Shown here: one piece after another, positions 19,491 to 26,918 of the stretch
How positions within the stretch are numbered: position 1 is the stretch's first letter
How the letters are laid out: each line of letters opens with the position of its first letter
Assembly: GCA_044359885.1 (NCBI GenBank)
Contig: JBIKLI010000014.1
Span: forward strand, 1-30,415
Length of the DNA stretch: 30,415 bases
Direction of reading: 5' to 3'
From: CAIOSQ01 sp044359885
GTDB lineage: Bacteria > Pseudomonadota > Alphaproteobacteria > CACIAM-22H2
Made by a program: the position numbers and the translations under genes
The notes under the pieces: generated by a model
What the model saw: the letters and a program-made list of their open reading frames with translations, nothing else
Databases searched by the model: none
Told to the model about the DNA's origin: nothing

Positions 19491-22370
19491 TCAGCCCGCC
19501 CTGGCGTGGTCGACCGCGTCGGCGCAGCGCAGGCACAGCATCCTGTGATGCGCATGCGTACCGACCTCGGGCAGGACCTTCCAGCAGCGCGCGCATTTCT
19601 CGCCCGCGGCGGCGCGGAACGCGGCGGCGGCCTGCGGCACGTCGGGCAGCCGGAACAGCTCGTCCGAAGCCGGGACCTCGCCGGCCGCGAGCGCGTGGCC
19701 GGAGGTGATGAAGATCTCGTCGAGATCGAGTCCGTCGAGGACCCCGGCGGCCTCGGCGGTCACGTGCAGGACCGGCGCGGCCTGCAGGCTGGAGCCGATC
19801 TCCTTGCGTTCGCGCGCCTTCTCCAGGCACCCCGTGACGACGCGCCGAAGGTCGCGCACCGCCCGCCATTTCGTGGCCAGCCCCTCGTCGCGCCAGGTAG
19901 CCGGGATCTCCGGGAAGAGCTCGAGATGGACGCTCGACTCCGCGCCGGGATGAAGATCGAGCCAGGCCTCCTCGGCGGTGAAGCACAGGACCGGCGCCAG
20001 CCAGCGCACGACGCAGTCGAAGACGGTGGCCATCGTACTGCGCGTCGCGCGGCGGCGCAGCGAATCCGGCCGGTCGCAATAGAGCGCGTCCTTGCGGATG
20101 TCGAAATAGAAGGCCGACAGGTCGACCGCGCAGAAATTGTGGAGCGCCGAGAAGAACGGGTTGAATTCGTAGGTGGCGTTGGCGCGCTTCAGCGCCTCGT
20201 CCATCTCGGCGAGACGGTGGAGCACGAAGCGCTCCAGTTCCGGCAGCTCGGCCTCGGGCACGCGCTCGTCCGGCACGTAGCCCTTCAGCGCGCCGAGAAG
20301 ATAGCGCAGCGTGTTGCGCAGCCGGCGATAGACCTCAGCCTGCTGCTTGAGGATCTCCGGGCCGATGCGCAGGTCGTCCGAATAATCAGAGGACACGACC
20401 CACAGCCGCAGGATGTCGGCGCCCAGCTTGTCGACCACCTCCTGCGGCGAGACGACGTTGCCCAGCGACTTGGACATCTTGCGGCCCTGCTCGTCGAGCA
20501 CGAAGCCATGCGTGAGCACGCCGCCGAACGGCGCGCGGCCGCGCGTGCCGCAGCTTTCCAGCAGCGAGGAATGGAACCAGCCGCGATGCTGGTCCGAGCC
20601 TTCGAGATAGAGCGAGGCAGGCCAGGCGAGTTCGGGCCGCTGCTCGAGCACGAAGGCATGGGTCGAGCCGGACTCGAACCACACGTCGACGATGTCGAAG
20701 ACCTGCGTGTAGTCGGCGGGATCGTGCGCCGCGCCCAGGAAACGCGCGGGCGGGCTGGTCCACCACGCGTCCGAACCTTCCGCCTCGAAGGCCTCGGCGA
20801 TGCGTGCGAAGACCTCCGGATCGCGCAGCAACTCGCCCGTCTTCCGGCGCACGAAGACCGCGATCGGCACGCCCCAGGCGCGCTGGCGCGAGATGCACCA
20901 GTCCGGACGCTGTTCGATCATCGCGCGGATTCGGTTCTCGCCCGCGGGCGGATACCAGGCGCTGTCGGCGATCGCCTTCAGCGCCGTCTGCCGCAGGTCG
21001 TTCGTCGCCATGGAGATGAACCATTGCGGCGTGTTGCGGAAGATCAGCGGCGCCTTCGAGCGCCAGGAATGGGGATAGTCGTGGCGCAGCGTGCCCTTGG
21101 CCAGAAGCGCGCCCACCTCGATCAGCGCCTTGATCACCGCGACATTGGCGTCGCCCGGCTTGCCCTGCTCGGTATAGATGCGCCGTCCCGCGAAGGGCTT
21201 CACCGCCGGCAGATAGACGCCGGCATCGTCGATCATGTCCGGCACCGGCAGGCCGTGCGCGCGCCCGAGTTCGAAATCGTCGCGGCCATGGCTGGGGGCG
21301 ATATGGACGATGCCCGTGCCGGCATCGGTCGTGACGAACCCGCCGGCCATCACGGGCACGTCGAATTCGTAGCCATACGCGTCCTCGCCCCTGCCCGGCG
21401 CCCAGCCGCGCAACGGATGCGCGCAGCGCGTGCCGACGAGATCCGCCCCCGTGAAGGCGGCGAGCACCTCGAGCCTGGCCCCCTTGAGCTGCGCCTCGGT
21501 CTGGCCGACGAGGTCGGCGGCGAGCACCAGTTTCTCCCCGGCGCGGGCGAACGAGCCCTCCGGCGCCTCGGTCACGCGGCAGAGCCGGTAGGCGATCTCC
21601 GCGCCCACGGCGAGGCCGCGATTGGCGGGCATCGTCCAGGGCGTGGTCGTCCAGATGACGACCGACGCGCCGTCGAGGCCGGCGACCGGGCTCTCCAGGA
21701 CCGGAAAGCGGACCCAGACCGTGTCCGACTTGTGCTCGTGATATTCGATCTCGGCCTCGGCCAGCGCGGTCTTCTCGACCACCGACCACATCACCGGCCG
21801 CGCGCCGCGATAGAGGCCGCCATTGAGCGCGAAGCGATGGATCTCGCGCACGATCTGCGCCTCGGCGGGAAAGGTCATGGTCGCGTAGGGGTTCGACCAG
21901 TCGCCCTCGACGCCCAGCCGCTTGAACTCGGCGCGCTGGATGTCGATCCATTTCGCGGCGAAGTCGCGGCATTCCTTGCGGAACTCGACGATCGGCACCG
22001 CGTCCTTGTCCTTGCCCTTGGCGCGGTACTCCTCCTCGATCTTCCATTCGATCGGCAGGCCGTGGCAGTCCCAGCCCGGCACGTAGTTGGCGTCCTCGCC
22101 CTTCATCTGATGGACGCGGTTGATGACGTCCTTCAGGATCTTGTTGAGCGCGTGGCCGATATGCAGGTTGCCGTTGGCGTAGGGCGGCCCGTCATGCAGC
22201 ACGAATTTCGGCCGCCCCGCGGCGCGCGCGCGCAGCTTGCCGAACAGGTCCATGTCCTTCCAGCGCGCGAGCATCTGGGGCTCGCGCTTGGGCAGTTCGC
22301 CGCGCATGGGAAAGGACGTCTCGGGCAGGAAGACGCTGTCCTTGTAGTCGGTGCGGGACGTGTCGCTCAT
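19491..22370 (-). CDS. ileS: Isoleucine--tRNA ligase
   Basis: This 959-residue class I aminoacyl-tRNA synthetase has the normal length for the bacterial type. The HIGH motif is in YANGNLHIGHA (His70 to His73) and KMSKS is at 631-635 in RKMSKSLGN. The large CP1 editing domain lies between them, including VVIWTTTPWTMPANRG, the threonine-rich editing site. The C-terminal zinc finger shows CARCWK and, 16 residues further on, CLRC. It charges tRNA-Ile and clears mischarged valine. ATG 22370 overlaps the stop of the small ACT-like gene upstream (ATGA), so expression is coupled to it. The C-terminus leads into lspA after 3 bases. Confidence 0.98.
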   Translation of the reverse strand: MSDTSRTDYKDSVFLPETSFPMRGELPKREPQMLARWKDMDLFGKLRARAAGRPKFVLHDGPPYANGNLHIGHALNKILKDVINRVHQMKGEDANYVPGWDCHGLPIEWKIEEEYRAKGKDKDAVPIVEFRKECRDFAAKWIDIQRAEFKRLGVEGDWSNPYATMTFPAEAQIVREIHRFALNGGLYRGARPVMWSVVEKTALAEAEIEYHEHKSDTVWVRFPVLESPVAGLDGASVVIWTTTPWTMPANRGLAVGAEIAYRLCRVTEAPEGSFARAGEKLVLAADLVGQTEAQLKGARLEVLAAFTGADLVGTRCAHPLRGWAPGRGEDAYGYEFDVPVMAGGFVTTDAGTGIVHIAPSHGRDDFELGRAHGLPVPDMIDDAGVYLPAVKPFAGRRIYTEQGKPGDANVAVIKALIEVGALLAKGTLRHDYPHSWRSKAPLIFRNTPQWFISMATNDLRQTALKAIADSAWYPPAGENRIRAMIEQRPDWCISRQRAWGVPIAVFVRRKTGELLRDPEVFARIAEAFEAEGSDAWWTSPPARFLGAAHDPADYTQVFDIVDVWFESGSTHAFVLEQRPELAWPASLYLEGSDQHRGWFHSSLLESCGTRGRAPFGGVLTHGFVLDEQGRKMSKSLGNVVSPQEVVDKLGADILRLWVVSSDYSDDLRIGPEILKQQAEVYRRLRNTLRYLLGALKGYVPDERVPEAELPELERFVLHRLAEMDEALKRANATYEFNPFFSALHNFCAVDLSAFYFDIRKDALYCDRPDSLRRRATRSTMATVFDCVVRWLAPVLCFTAEEAWLDLHPGAESSVHLELFPEIPATWRDEGLATKWRAVRDLRRVVTGCLEKARERKEIGSSLQAAPVLHVTAEAAGVLDGLDLDEIFITSGHALAAGEVPASDELFRLPDVPQAAAAFRAAAGEKCARCWKVLPEVGTHAHHRMLCLRCADAVDHARAG

Positions 22371-22663
22371 GCTCGCGCCTCCTCGGCGAAGATCCGTGTG
22401 GACATCAGCACCCGCTCGACATGGACGAGGCCGCGCAGCCGCTCGGCGACATGCTGGGCGGCCTGGGCATCGAGGCCGCCGACCTCGACGTCGATCGACA
22501 GCCCGTCCCGGACGGCGACGGCGTCGAGGCGGGCGGGCACGAGGCCGCGGCGCGCGAACTCGGCGACGACGCGCGGCAGCAGACCCGGTTCCGGCTCGCC
22601 GAGCACCGCATAGCACCAGAGGGGATCGGCAGGCGGAACGGACTCAGGAAGAAGCTTGGACAC
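22367..22663 (-). CDS. Small ACT-like domain protein coupled to ileS
   Basis: The start is taken as GTG 22663 (98 residues) because AAGGAG lies about 10 bases upstream. An ATG at 22702 would add an Arg-rich, unconvincing leader and has no such site. The predicted order is beta (WCYAVLGE, 16-23), helix (GLLPRVVAEFARRG, 27-40), beta (ARLDAVAV), beta (LSIDVEVGG), helix (DAQAAQHVAERLRGL) and beta (HVERVLMS). That is the beta-alpha-beta-beta-alpha-beta pattern of a single ACT domain. The opening EPEPGLLPRVV is the usual ligand-site loop of that fold, as in the small subunit of acetolactate synthase. Its stop overlaps the ileS start. The function is unknown; amino-acid sensing is an inference from the fold and the neighbour. 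Confidence 0.72.
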   Translation of the reverse strand: MSKLLPESVPPADPLWCYAVLGEPEPGLLPRVVAEFARRGLVPARLDAVAVRDGLSIDVEVGGLDAQAAQHVAERLRGLVHVERVLMSTRIFAEEARA

Positions 22664-22708
22664 GATACGCGGTCTCCTTCGGGAACGCGGAAAGACGAAC
22701 ATGGCCGG

Positions 22709-22731
22709 CCCGGCTCTCGACGAGAGCCGGG
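22709..22731. other. Strong 11-bp stem hairpin in the ribF to ACT-gene spacer
   Basis: CCCGGCTCTCG (22709-22719) and CGAGAGCCGGG (22721-22731) are perfect inverted repeats around one central base, in practice a 10-bp stem with a 3-base loop. It lies in the 126-base spacer between ribF and the ACT-like gene, about 45 bases before the GTG start. No T-run follows in the direction of transcription, so it may be an RNA processing or stability element, or a weak terminator, rather than a standard intrinsic terminator. Confidence 0.6.
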
Positions 22732-22789
22732 TGGCTAATTCGCGCGTTCAGCGTGATCCTGAAGGACCGGATGTCCATGGCGGCGCGGA

Positions 22790-23761
22790 TCATAGGCAAG
22801 GCCCCGCCGCGCCGCAACCGCCGGCCAGGACGCGCCGTGCGGCCGCGGCGTCCTCCGCGATCTGGGCCTTGAGCGCGTCCAGCCCGTCGAAGCGCCGTTC
22901 CGGACGCAGGAAGGCGCGCAGCTCGACGCAGAGCCGCCGACCGTAGAGATCGCCCGCGAAGTCGAACAGATGCACTTCCAGCCGCGGCTCGCTGTCGCCG
23001 CCGAAGGTCGGCCGCAGGCCCAGATTGGCGACGCCGTCATGGCCGCCGCCGGCGCCGTCGATGCCGACGCGCACCGCATAGACGCCAAGACGCGGCCGCA
23101 CATAGTCGCCGAGCCGGAGATTGGCGGTGGGAAAGCCGATCGTGCGGCCGCGGCGATCGCCCGGCGCCACCCGCCCCTCGATCTCGAAGAAGCGGCCGAG
23201 TATGCCGGCGGCGCGCGCCGTGTCGCCATCGGCCAGCGCCTGGCGCGCGGCGGTCGAGGAGAACACCTCGTCCCCGGCGCCGCTTCCCGAGGAGACCGGC
23301 GCCACGATGCTGGCACCGAGGCCGGCGGCGGCCAGCCTTGCGGCGAGGAAGGCGGCGGTGCCGGCGCGGCCGCGGCCGAAGACGAAATCGTAGCCCACCG
23401 AGACGTGACGCACGCCAAGCCCGCCGACCAGCAGGCCGTCGACGAATTCCTCGGGCGAGAGCGCGGCCAGCCGCGCGTCGAAGCGCAGCAGATGGACCTG
23501 GTCGACGCCGATCGCCGCGATCCGCCGCAGCCGGCCGCGCAGCCGCGTGAGCAGGAAGGGCGGCTGGTCGGGCCGGAAGAACCGGCGCGGATGCGGCGCG
23601 AAGGTCATCGCCGCAGCCGGGCAGCCGATCCGGCGCGCCGCCTCGCAGGCCTGCTCGATCACCCGGCGATGGCCGCGATGGACGCCGTCGAAATTGCCGA
23701 TCGCGATCGCGGCGCCGCGCGCCGCCGCGGGCAGCGCCAGGCAGGAACGGTAGATGCGCAT
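22790..23761 (-). CDS. ribF: Bifunctional riboflavin kinase / FAD synthetase
   Basis: This 323-residue protein has the normal length. The N-terminal FMN adenylyltransferase domain has IGNFDGVHRGH (21-31), the nucleotide-binding HxGH-type motif, then AMTFAPHPRRFF (51-62), and SVGYDFVFGRGRAG (121-134). A conserved FSSTAARQAL follows at 168-177. The C-terminal riboflavin kinase domain has GRTIGFPTANL (205-215) and GVANLGLRPTFGG, then the LEVHLFDFAGDLYG segment with an acidic active-site residue. It makes FMN from riboflavin and then FAD. ATG 23761 follows the maoC-like stop by 41 bases. FAD and FMN are cofactors of GltBD encoded elsewhere in this window, though no regulatory link is seen. Confidence 0.97.
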   Translation of the reverse strand: MRIYRSCLALPAAARGAAIAIGNFDGVHRGHRRVIEQACEAARRIGCPAAAMTFAPHPRRFFRPDQPPFLLTRLRGRLRRIAAIGVDQVHLLRFDARLAALSPEEFVDGLLVGGLGVRHVSVGYDFVFGRGRAGTAAFLAARLAAAGLGASIVAPVSSGSGAGDEVFSSTAARQALADGDTARAAGILGRFFEIEGRVAPGDRRGRTIGFPTANLRLGDYVRPRLGVYAVRVGIDGAGGGHDGVANLGLRPTFGGDSEPRLEVHLFDFAGDLYGRRLCVELRAFLRPERRFDGLDALKAQIAEDAAAARRVLAGGCGAAGPCL

Positions 23762-23802
23762 GCCGGAAGTGTCGCGCAGCGGGCGCCCGGATGGGGGCGG
23801 CG

Positions 23803-24273
23803 TCAGTCGGCCGCGGCCGAGCTCGGCCGCGCCAGCGCGGCACGCAGCGGCACCATCACCAGCGCGTCGCCCTCCAGCACCACCTTCCCACGGACGGTGA
23901 CGGTGGTGGCCAGGGCCGCCCGGCGCTTTTCCGGAAAGAGCTCGGTCACGGTTGCCCGCGCCCAGATCGTGTCGCCGACGCGCACCGGCGCCTTGAAGCG
24001 CAGCGACTGCGAGAGGTAGATGCAGCCCGGCCCCGGCAGCCGCGTGCCGATCACCGTCGAGATGAAGGATGCGGTCAGCATGCCGTGGGCGATGCGCCCC
24101 GAGAACATCGTGCCGGCCGCGAATTCCTCGTTGATATGGACGGGATTGGTGTCGCCCGAGATGCCGGCGAACAGAACGATGTCGGCCTCGGTGATGGTGC
24201 GCGCGACGACCGCCGTCTGCCCGACGGACAGATCCTCGAAGAACAGGCCATGAAGCTCTTCCGCGCCGCTCAT
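23803..24273 (-). CDS. MaoC-like (R)-specific enoyl-CoA hydratase
   Basis: This 156-residue protein is a single hot-dog domain of the MaoC/PhaJ type. The hydratase motif FAGISGDTNPVHINEEFA carries the catalytic pair Asp41 and His46. The following helix, SGRIAHGMLTASFISTVIG, is also typical. The C-terminal strand segment ends in an Ala/Ser-rich tail. ATG 24273 is preceded by GGAG with an 8-base gap. Members hydrate trans-2-enoyl-CoA to (R)-3-hydroxyacyl-CoA. It is the first gene of the minus-strand block that runs to mutL and lies close behind a strong predicted promoter. Confidence 0.92.
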   Translation of the reverse strand: MSGAEELHGLFFEDLSVGQTAVVARTITEADIVLFAGISGDTNPVHINEEFAAGTMFSGRIAHGMLTASFISTVIGTRLPGPGCIYLSQSLRFKAPVRVGDTIWARATVTELFPEKRRAALATTVTVRGKVVLEGDALVMVPLRAALARPSSAAAD

Positions 24274-24308
24274 CACATCCGCTCCACCGCCAAGGCTTGC
24301 TGCACCGC

Positions 24309-24337
24309 AGTATAGATCCCCCCCGCCCGACCGGCAA
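24309..24337 (-). promoter_or_regulatory. Sigma70-type promoter ahead of the maoC-ribF-ileS block
   Basis: On the minus strand TTGCCG (24337-24332) is followed after exactly 17 bases by TATACT (24314-24309). Both are close to the sigma70 consensus, which stands out in this GC-rich DNA. Transcription would start near 24302, leaving a leader of about 30 bases with a GGAG ribosome binding site before the MaoC-like ATG at 24273. The spacer is G-rich (GGGCGGGGGGG). Confidence 0.7.
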
Positions 24338-24365
24338 TCCGCTCCGCTCGGGCAGGGCCCAGGGG

Positions 24366-24572
24366 TCAGCGCAGAAGGCCGGCCTGGCGGGGCAGCCAGA
24401 GGGTCAGTTCGGGGAGGAAGGTGATCGCGGCGATCGTGTCGAGGAAGCAGCCGACGCAGAGCAGCAGCGCGTTGACCAGCAGCAGGAACACCTATTTCTC
24501 GCTGGTCAGGCCCAGGATGAACCCGTCCATCGTCTCGGCCGCCTGGGACAGGGTCAGCAGCCGCAACCGGTG
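24366..24572 (-). pseudogene. Decayed remnant of a TRAP transporter large permease (dctM)
   Basis: The minus-strand frame ending at TGA 24366-24368 reads ETMDGFILGLTSEK, then an in-frame TAG (24492-24494), then VFLLLVNALLLCVGCFLD and TIAAI. It jumps straight to FLPELTLWLPRQAGLLR and the stop. Both parts match DctM: the first matches the helix that in the intact dctM of this window reads MIAVVVFYLILGCFMETM, the second its C-terminus YPDLALWLPGLW. The roughly 90 residues that should separate them are missing, with the joint near 24411-24423. The 5' part of the gene is also gone, with another stop at 24573-24575. The TAG probably replaced a Tyr codon. The 42 bases between it and the deacylase gene hold nothing I recognise. 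Confidence 0.8.
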
Positions 24573-24614
24573 TCAGAGCCCTTTGGCCCCCTTCCCCCGC
24601 CCCCGAGCGGGTCG

Positions 24615-25637
24615 TCAATCCTTCGGCACGACCACGACCGAGCAGGAGTCACCGGTCGCGATCCGGCCCTGACCACGCAGTGACCACAGCAGGCCCGAGC
24701 GCTTGAAGCGGACCACCGTCGGCGCGCGCGCCGGGTCGGATATGTCGTAGATCGCACCTGCCGGAGCGCCAGCCTGGACCCATGTTCCAAGCGGGTGAAA
24801 CGGACGATAGATGCCGCCCACCGGCGCGAAATGGTAGCAGTCCATGTCCGGCAACAGCATCACCTGTGTCGTGGGCGCCTGCCGATCTCCGGTCTCGCCA
24901 CAGATGCCGAGAAAAGCGAGCAGGTTGCGTACGCCGCGCTCAGCAATCGCCAGTCCCGGAAGCTGGACACGGTTGCCCCCGCCCAGTTCGCTCGACATCG
25001 CGACAAGCCCACGGGTCTCGCACAGGGTCTGGAATGTCCCCGACCCGTCGACCTCCCGGCTCATGACATGATAGGGCGCGCCGAAGGCGCGGGCGAAGGC
25101 CACGGTCCTCTCGGTCAGCGACGGATCGTCGAGGATATGCGACATCGTGCAGGGCAGGCAGTCGAGCGATCGCCCACCCGAATGAATGTCCATCACCGCG
25201 TCGGCGATCGGGACCAGATGATGCGCGACGTAGTGGGCGAGGACCTGCGCAAAGCTTCCCGCCGGATCGCCCGGAAAAGCCCGGTTGATGTCGCGCCCGT
25301 CGATCGGGGACGTCCGCGTGCCCGCGAGGCAGGCTGGAAAGTGGTGTGCCGGCAAGATGATGACCCGGCCCTGGATCTGCTGCGGTTCCAGCGTTCGTGC
25401 CAGATCGAGCAGCGCGAGCTGCCCTTCATATTCGTCACCATGCGTACCCGCGACCAGCAACAGGGTCGGCCCGGTACCGTTGGCGACGACGACGATCGGG
25501 ATCGGCACCGCGCCCCATGCGGACTCGTCATGGGCATGGGGAACGCGCAGATGGCCCAACTGCTTTCCGGGGCGGTCGAAATCGATGTCGGCGATCACCT
25601 TGCTGCGGACCGCCGCAGCGCCTGGATTGGCAGACAT
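24615..25637 (-). CDS. Succinylglutamate desuccinylase/aspartoacylase family deacylase (DoeB-like)
   Basis: This 340-residue zinc-dependent amidohydrolase belongs to the M14-like AstE/ASPA family. The zinc motif is GTHGDEYEG (His66, Glu69) with the third ligand in DIHSGG (His152). The segment AGTRTSPIDGRDINRAFPG (105-123) carries substrate-carboxylate-binding arginines. The catalytic Glu is in SSELGGGN (Glu217). From memory, the opening DFDRPGKQLGHLRVP, the DESAWGAVPIPI segment and the overall length resemble DoeB, the N-acetyl-diaminobutyrate deacetylase of ectoine breakdown. No other ectoine genes are visible, so the acyl substrate is open. It lies 8 bases downstream of the PLP-enzyme gene and is the last intact gene of the TRAP operon. 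Confidence 0.88.
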   Translation of the reverse strand: MSANPGAAAVRSKVIADIDFDRPGKQLGHLRVPHAHDESAWGAVPIPIVVVANGTGPTLLLVAGTHGDEYEGQLALLDLARTLEPQQIQGRVIILPAHHFPACLAGTRTSPIDGRDINRAFPGDPAGSFAQVLAHYVAHHLVPIADAVMDIHSGGRSLDCLPCTMSHILDDPSLTERTVAFARAFGAPYHVMSREVDGSGTFQTLCETRGLVAMSSELGGGNRVQLPGLAIAERGVRNLLAFLGICGETGDRQAPTTQVMLLPDMDCYHFAPVGGIYRPFHPLGTWVQAGAPAGAIYDISDPARAPTVVRFKRSGLLWSLRGQGRIATGDSCSVVVVPKD

Positions 25638-25645
25638 GGCCCGAC

Positions 25646-26893
25646 CTAGATCTCCATCTTCAGCGGCAGCGGCCAGCGCTCCATGCCGAGCAGCGCCAGA
25701 TCGGCTAGGTTCGCCGTCTCCGGCGGGGCCTGGACGGCGCCGGCCGGGGCCGGTGTCGTCCGCGCCGCAGCCAGCGCCTCGAGGACCCGGTCGCAGATCA
25801 GGTCCGTCGACTCGTCCGTCTGCAGACGCAGATCGACCTGCAGAAGTCCGATATCCGCCATCAGATTGCGCACGAAGATCGACGGCGTCCCGTTCCACAG
25901 CGCCTGCGACAGGCCGAAGGCCGATAATCCCGCCGCCTCGGCGTCGACCTGGAGATGGAGCCGCGAGAAAGTCGGCACCGTCGCGTCGACCTCGGCCTGC
26001 GCGCGCAGCCCCGGCACGCCCGCCAGACGCGCGACGGCGCGCGCGAGGCGGCGGTCCAACTGGCGGGAGATCTCGGCCTTGTCTTGCTTCATCCAGCGTT
26101 CGAGGGCAGCGATGGCGGAAATGACCGTCTCCTTGCCGGCCTTCATCGGCCGACCGATCCCCTTGTCCTGCCACATCGTCGCGCGGACGAGATCAAGGCG
26201 ACCGGCGACGACGCCGCCGGTCAGGCCCGCATAGCGCTTCTGGATGCTGAAGATCACGAGATCGCCGCCGGCATGCAGGAAGGATCTTGGATCCGGCTCC
26301 GCGGCAGCGTCGACGACGACCGGGATTCCTCGCCTGCGGCAGGCCGCTGCGAACGATCGCAGGTCGATCAGACCCGATTGGACCGTATGGTGCGACACCA
26401 CGAAGACCGCGCAGGCCGTGCGCTCGCTGAGCGCGGATTCGAGGTGGTAGACGCCGCATTCGGTGGCGGCGCCGATCTCGACGACCCTGGCGCCCGTCAG
26501 TCGGATGTTCTGCTCGATATGGCCGCCGTAGGTGACATTGTGGCCGCGCTGGATGACCACTTCGTTCTTCAGCCCGGTGGTGTCTGGAAGCCGCTCGATC
26601 CGAGCGAGATCGGTACCCGTCATCGTCGCGGCGACCGCCATGGAGATGCCGGCGGCGCTGCAATTCGTCACCACGCCCGCCTCGGTCCCGACGGCCTTGG
26701 CGATCACATGGCAAGCCGCGGACTGGAGTTCCGCCATCTCGACCGAGTTCGCGACCAGTTCCGACACGGCGGCGATGACTTCTGGACAGACCGGGCTGGC
26801 GCCCTTGGTCGTCTCGGTCCCCGACGCGTTCAGGATGCGCCGCAGCCCATAGCGCGTGAACACGTCGGCATTGCGTTCGCGATACCCGGTCAT
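25646..26893 (-). CDS. SelA/DgaE-like PLP-dependent enzyme
   Basis: This 415-residue fold-type I PLP enzyme belongs to the SelA-like group, which includes D-glucosaminate-6-phosphate ammonia-lyase and YhfS-like proteins. The opening RRILNASGTETTKGASP is the typical 'iNAtGT..t.lG.s' start. TNCSAAGISMAVAA (76-89) forms the phosphate-binding region. VVVDAAAEPDP has the ring-stacking Asp195, and DLVIFSIQKRYAGLTGGVVAG places the PLP lysine at Lys219. The usual SGDK/SSHK before the lysine is SIQK here. It is unlikely to be a true selenium transferase: it is shorter than SelA, and no selB or tRNA-Sec is near. An ammonia-lyase or aldolase-type reaction on an amino acid derivative is more likely. GAGGA precedes the ATG. 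Confidence 0.82.
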   Translation of the reverse strand: MTGYRERNADVFTRYGLRRILNASGTETTKGASPVCPEVIAAVSELVANSVEMAELQSAACHVIAKAVGTEAGVVTNCSAAGISMAVAATMTGTDLARIERLPDTTGLKNEVVIQRGHNVTYGGHIEQNIRLTGARVVEIGAATECGVYHLESALSERTACAVFVVSHHTVQSGLIDLRSFAAACRRRGIPVVVDAAAEPDPRSFLHAGGDLVIFSIQKRYAGLTGGVVAGRLDLVRATMWQDKGIGRPMKAGKETVISAIAALERWMKQDKAEISRQLDRRLARAVARLAGVPGLRAQAEVDATVPTFSRLHLQVDAEAAGLSAFGLSQALWNGTPSIFVRNLMADIGLLQVDLRLQTDESTDLICDRVLEALAAARTTPAPAGAVQAPPETANLADLALLGMERWPLPLKMEI

Positions 26894-26918
26894 CTCGGCG
26901 TCCTCGTCGGAAGGGTGT

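Noticed and set aside
18939..22613. A 1224-codon open frame on the plus strand opposite lspA and ileS
   Set aside because: It mirrors the synthetase codon pattern, is rich in Arg, His and Asp, and lacks any domain. ileS is certain in the other strand.
24573..24614. C-rich tract (CCCCCTTCCCCCGCCCCCG) after the deacylase gene as a terminator
   Set aside because: The possible stem (CCCGC/GCGGG) has only five pairs and no T-run in the direction of transcription, so it is too weak to call.
25646..26893. True SelA (selenocysteine synthase)
   Set aside because: The protein is shorter than SelA, the lysine context differs, and there is no selB, selD or tRNA-Sec in the window.
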